Made by a program: the position numbers and the translations under genes. Of a DNA stretch of 6,533 nucleotides, positions 5,788 to 6,533 are shown in pieces. Within the stretch, counting starts at the first letter, position 1. The number at the start of each line of letters is the position of its first letter. Under the pieces are notes generated by a model. It was not told the DNA's origin. It did no database searches and saw nothing but the letters and a program-made list of their open reading frames with translations. This stretch comes from Methanomassiliicoccaceae archaeon (GTDB lineage: Archaea > Thermoplasmatota > Thermoplasmata > Methanomassiliicoccales > UBA472), in contig JACXTO010000109.1 in assembly GCA_016919565.1 (NCBI GenBank), positions 1 to 6,533 on the forward strand, given 5' to 3'.

Positions 5788-6533
5788 GGCAGCAGCCTCC
5801 CGGGAGTGCCCTCGTATCGGAGCAGGTCGACCCGGCCCCTGAGCTGCCTGATGTCGTTCATCTCGAATGTGAAGAGCAGTTCCTGCCATTGCAGCTGCCA
5901 GGCGCGATAGAGGTTGGTCAGCCTGCGGGCCAGGACCGGTATCTGGTTCAGCTGCTCCAGCTCCTTGTCAGTCGTAGCGATTCCGCGGGGGCAGCCGCGA
6001 CCGCTCTCGCAGTTGGCGCAGCGCACGCAGCCCAGGGCCACCATCTCGGCGGTGCCGATGACGACCCCGTCGGCGCCTAAGGCGATAGCTTTAGCGACAT
6101 CCATGGCGGTGCGCATGCCGCCGCTGGCGATGAGCGTCACCTCCTCCCTGATGCCCTCCTTCTCCAGGAAGCGGTGCACCTTCGGGATGGCGTACTCTAT
6201 CGGCATGGCGATGTTCTTCTTGGCGATCTCCGGCGCCGCGCCGGTGCCACCGTAGCCGCCGTCCAAGTGGACGATGTGCGCTCCGGCGAAATAGGAGCCG
6301 ACCGCCACCATCTCCACGTCGTTGGGCGTGGATACCTTCACAGACAGCAGCGCATTCGGGTTCACGGACGATATCCAGTCGAGATGCTTCTTGTGGTCCT
6401 CGACCGAATAGACCGAATGGAACGGGAAGGGCGAGAACAGGTTTGTGAACGGAACCGCCTCCCTCATCCTTGCGACATCGGGCGTGTTCTTCTCGTGCAG
6501 CAGGTGACCGCCCAAACCTGGCTTCGCGCCCTG
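5784..6533 (-). CDS. Glutamate synthase FMN/Fe-S catalytic subunit, 5'-truncated
   Basis: The frame is open to the right edge of the window, so the 249 visible residues are the C-terminal part of a glutamate synthase FMN domain protein (Glu_synthase family, (beta/alpha)8 barrel). It should reduce the 2-iminoglutarate formed from 2-oxoglutarate and ammonia to glutamate. Visible residues begin at QGAKPGLGGHL, the conserved loop of the family, followed by SVKV near 64-67, HLDGGYGGTGAAP near 89-101, and the FMN phosphate-binding ASGGMRT and ADGVVIGTAEMV segments. Next come four cysteines at 169, 172, 175 and 181 (C-x2-C-x2-C-x5-C, then PRGIATTD), in the place of the three [3Fe-4S] ligands of bacterial GltB. 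Archaeal relatives often carry an N-terminal ferredoxin domain, which would lie outside the window. TTG at 6515 is an internal Leu codon, not the start. The gene overlaps the amidotransferase gene by ATGA, so the two are surely one operon. Confidence 0.9.
   Translation of the reverse strand, partial: QGAKPGLGGHLLHEKNTPDVARMREAVPFTNLFSPFPFHSVYSVEDHKKHLDWISSVNPNALLSVKVSTPNDVEMVAVGSYFAGAHIVHLDGGYGGTGAAPEIAKKNIAMPIEYAIPKVHRFLEKEGIREEVTLIASGGMRTAMDVAKAIALGADGVVIGTAEMVALGCVRCANCESGRGCPRGIATTDKELEQLNQIPVLARRLTNLYRAWQLQWQELLFTFEMNDIRQLRGRVDLLRYEGTPGRLLP
5796..5801 (-). promoter_or_regulatory. Shine-Dalgarno site deciding the amidotransferase start
   Basis: The minus strand carries GGGAGG, eight bases before the ATG at 5787. 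This strong ribosome-binding site lies inside the end of the FMN-subunit gene and supports the overlapping ATG as the true start in preference to the in-frame ATG at 5889. Confidence 0.75.

Noticed and set aside
5788..5889. 34-residue N-terminal extension of the amidotransferase from an ATG at 5889
   Set aside because: It would overlap the FMN-subunit gene by over 100 bases; the ATG at 5787 has a strong ribosome site, an ATGA overlap and starts a family-like leader.
1..6533. Mobile elements, CRISPR arrays, tRNA or rRNA genes
   Set aside because: I saw no transposase, regularly spaced repeats, cloverleaf or rRNA-like sequence; nearly all of the window is explained by conserved protein genes.

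Overview
The window reads as a piece of an archaeal chromosome. The evidence is a proteasome-activating nucleotidase (PAN), a GPN-loop GTPase coupled to a small zinc-ribbon protein, and a split glutamate synthase in which the FMN domain is a separate gene from a glutaminase/GXGXG fusion. Spot counts of single 60-base lines give GC of about 57-58% in the PAN and GTPase genes, 72% in one glutamate synthase line and 47-50% in the histidine kinase. A euryarchaeal or Thermoplasmatota host (Methanomassiliicoccales-like) is my guess from gene content and cannot be proved here.

Layout: (1) Positions 1-801, plus strand, hold the C-terminal two thirds of PAN, cut by the left edge. (2) After a 59-base convergent gap comes a minus-strand soluble PAS sensor histidine kinase (861-1913) that is poorer in GC than its neighbours. 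(3) Positions 1914-2101 are non-coding; they hold a T6 tract that probably ends the upstream minus-strand operon, and weak promoter candidates for the kinase. (4) Positions 2102-3120, minus strand, hold a GPN-loop GTPase whose stop codon overlaps the TTG start of a zinc-ribbon gene. (5) A 72-base gap (3121-3192) carries a perfect short hairpin just before the GTPase start. (6) Positions 3193-6533, minus strand, hold two glutamate synthase genes: the FMN/Fe-S catalytic subunit, cut by the right edge, and a class II glutaminase fused to a GXGXG beta-helix domain. They overlap by four bases (ATGA).

Functionally, the two glutamate synthase genes supply ammonia assimilation: the amidotransferase releases ammonia from glutamine, and the FMN subunit uses it to turn 2-oxoglutarate into glutamate with reducing power from Fe-S centres. 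The GTPase/zinc-ribbon pair lies downstream on the same strand and may be co-transcribed with them or have its own promoter. Its family is tied to RNA polymerase assembly in eukaryotes. PAN unfolds proteins for the 20S proteasome. No mobile elements, CRISPR arrays, tRNAs or rRNAs were seen. Nothing here amounts to a clearly new system; the most interesting points are the coupled GTPase/zinc-ribbon pair, the rearranged glutamate synthase with a four-cysteine cluster, and the Phe-containing C-terminus of PAN.
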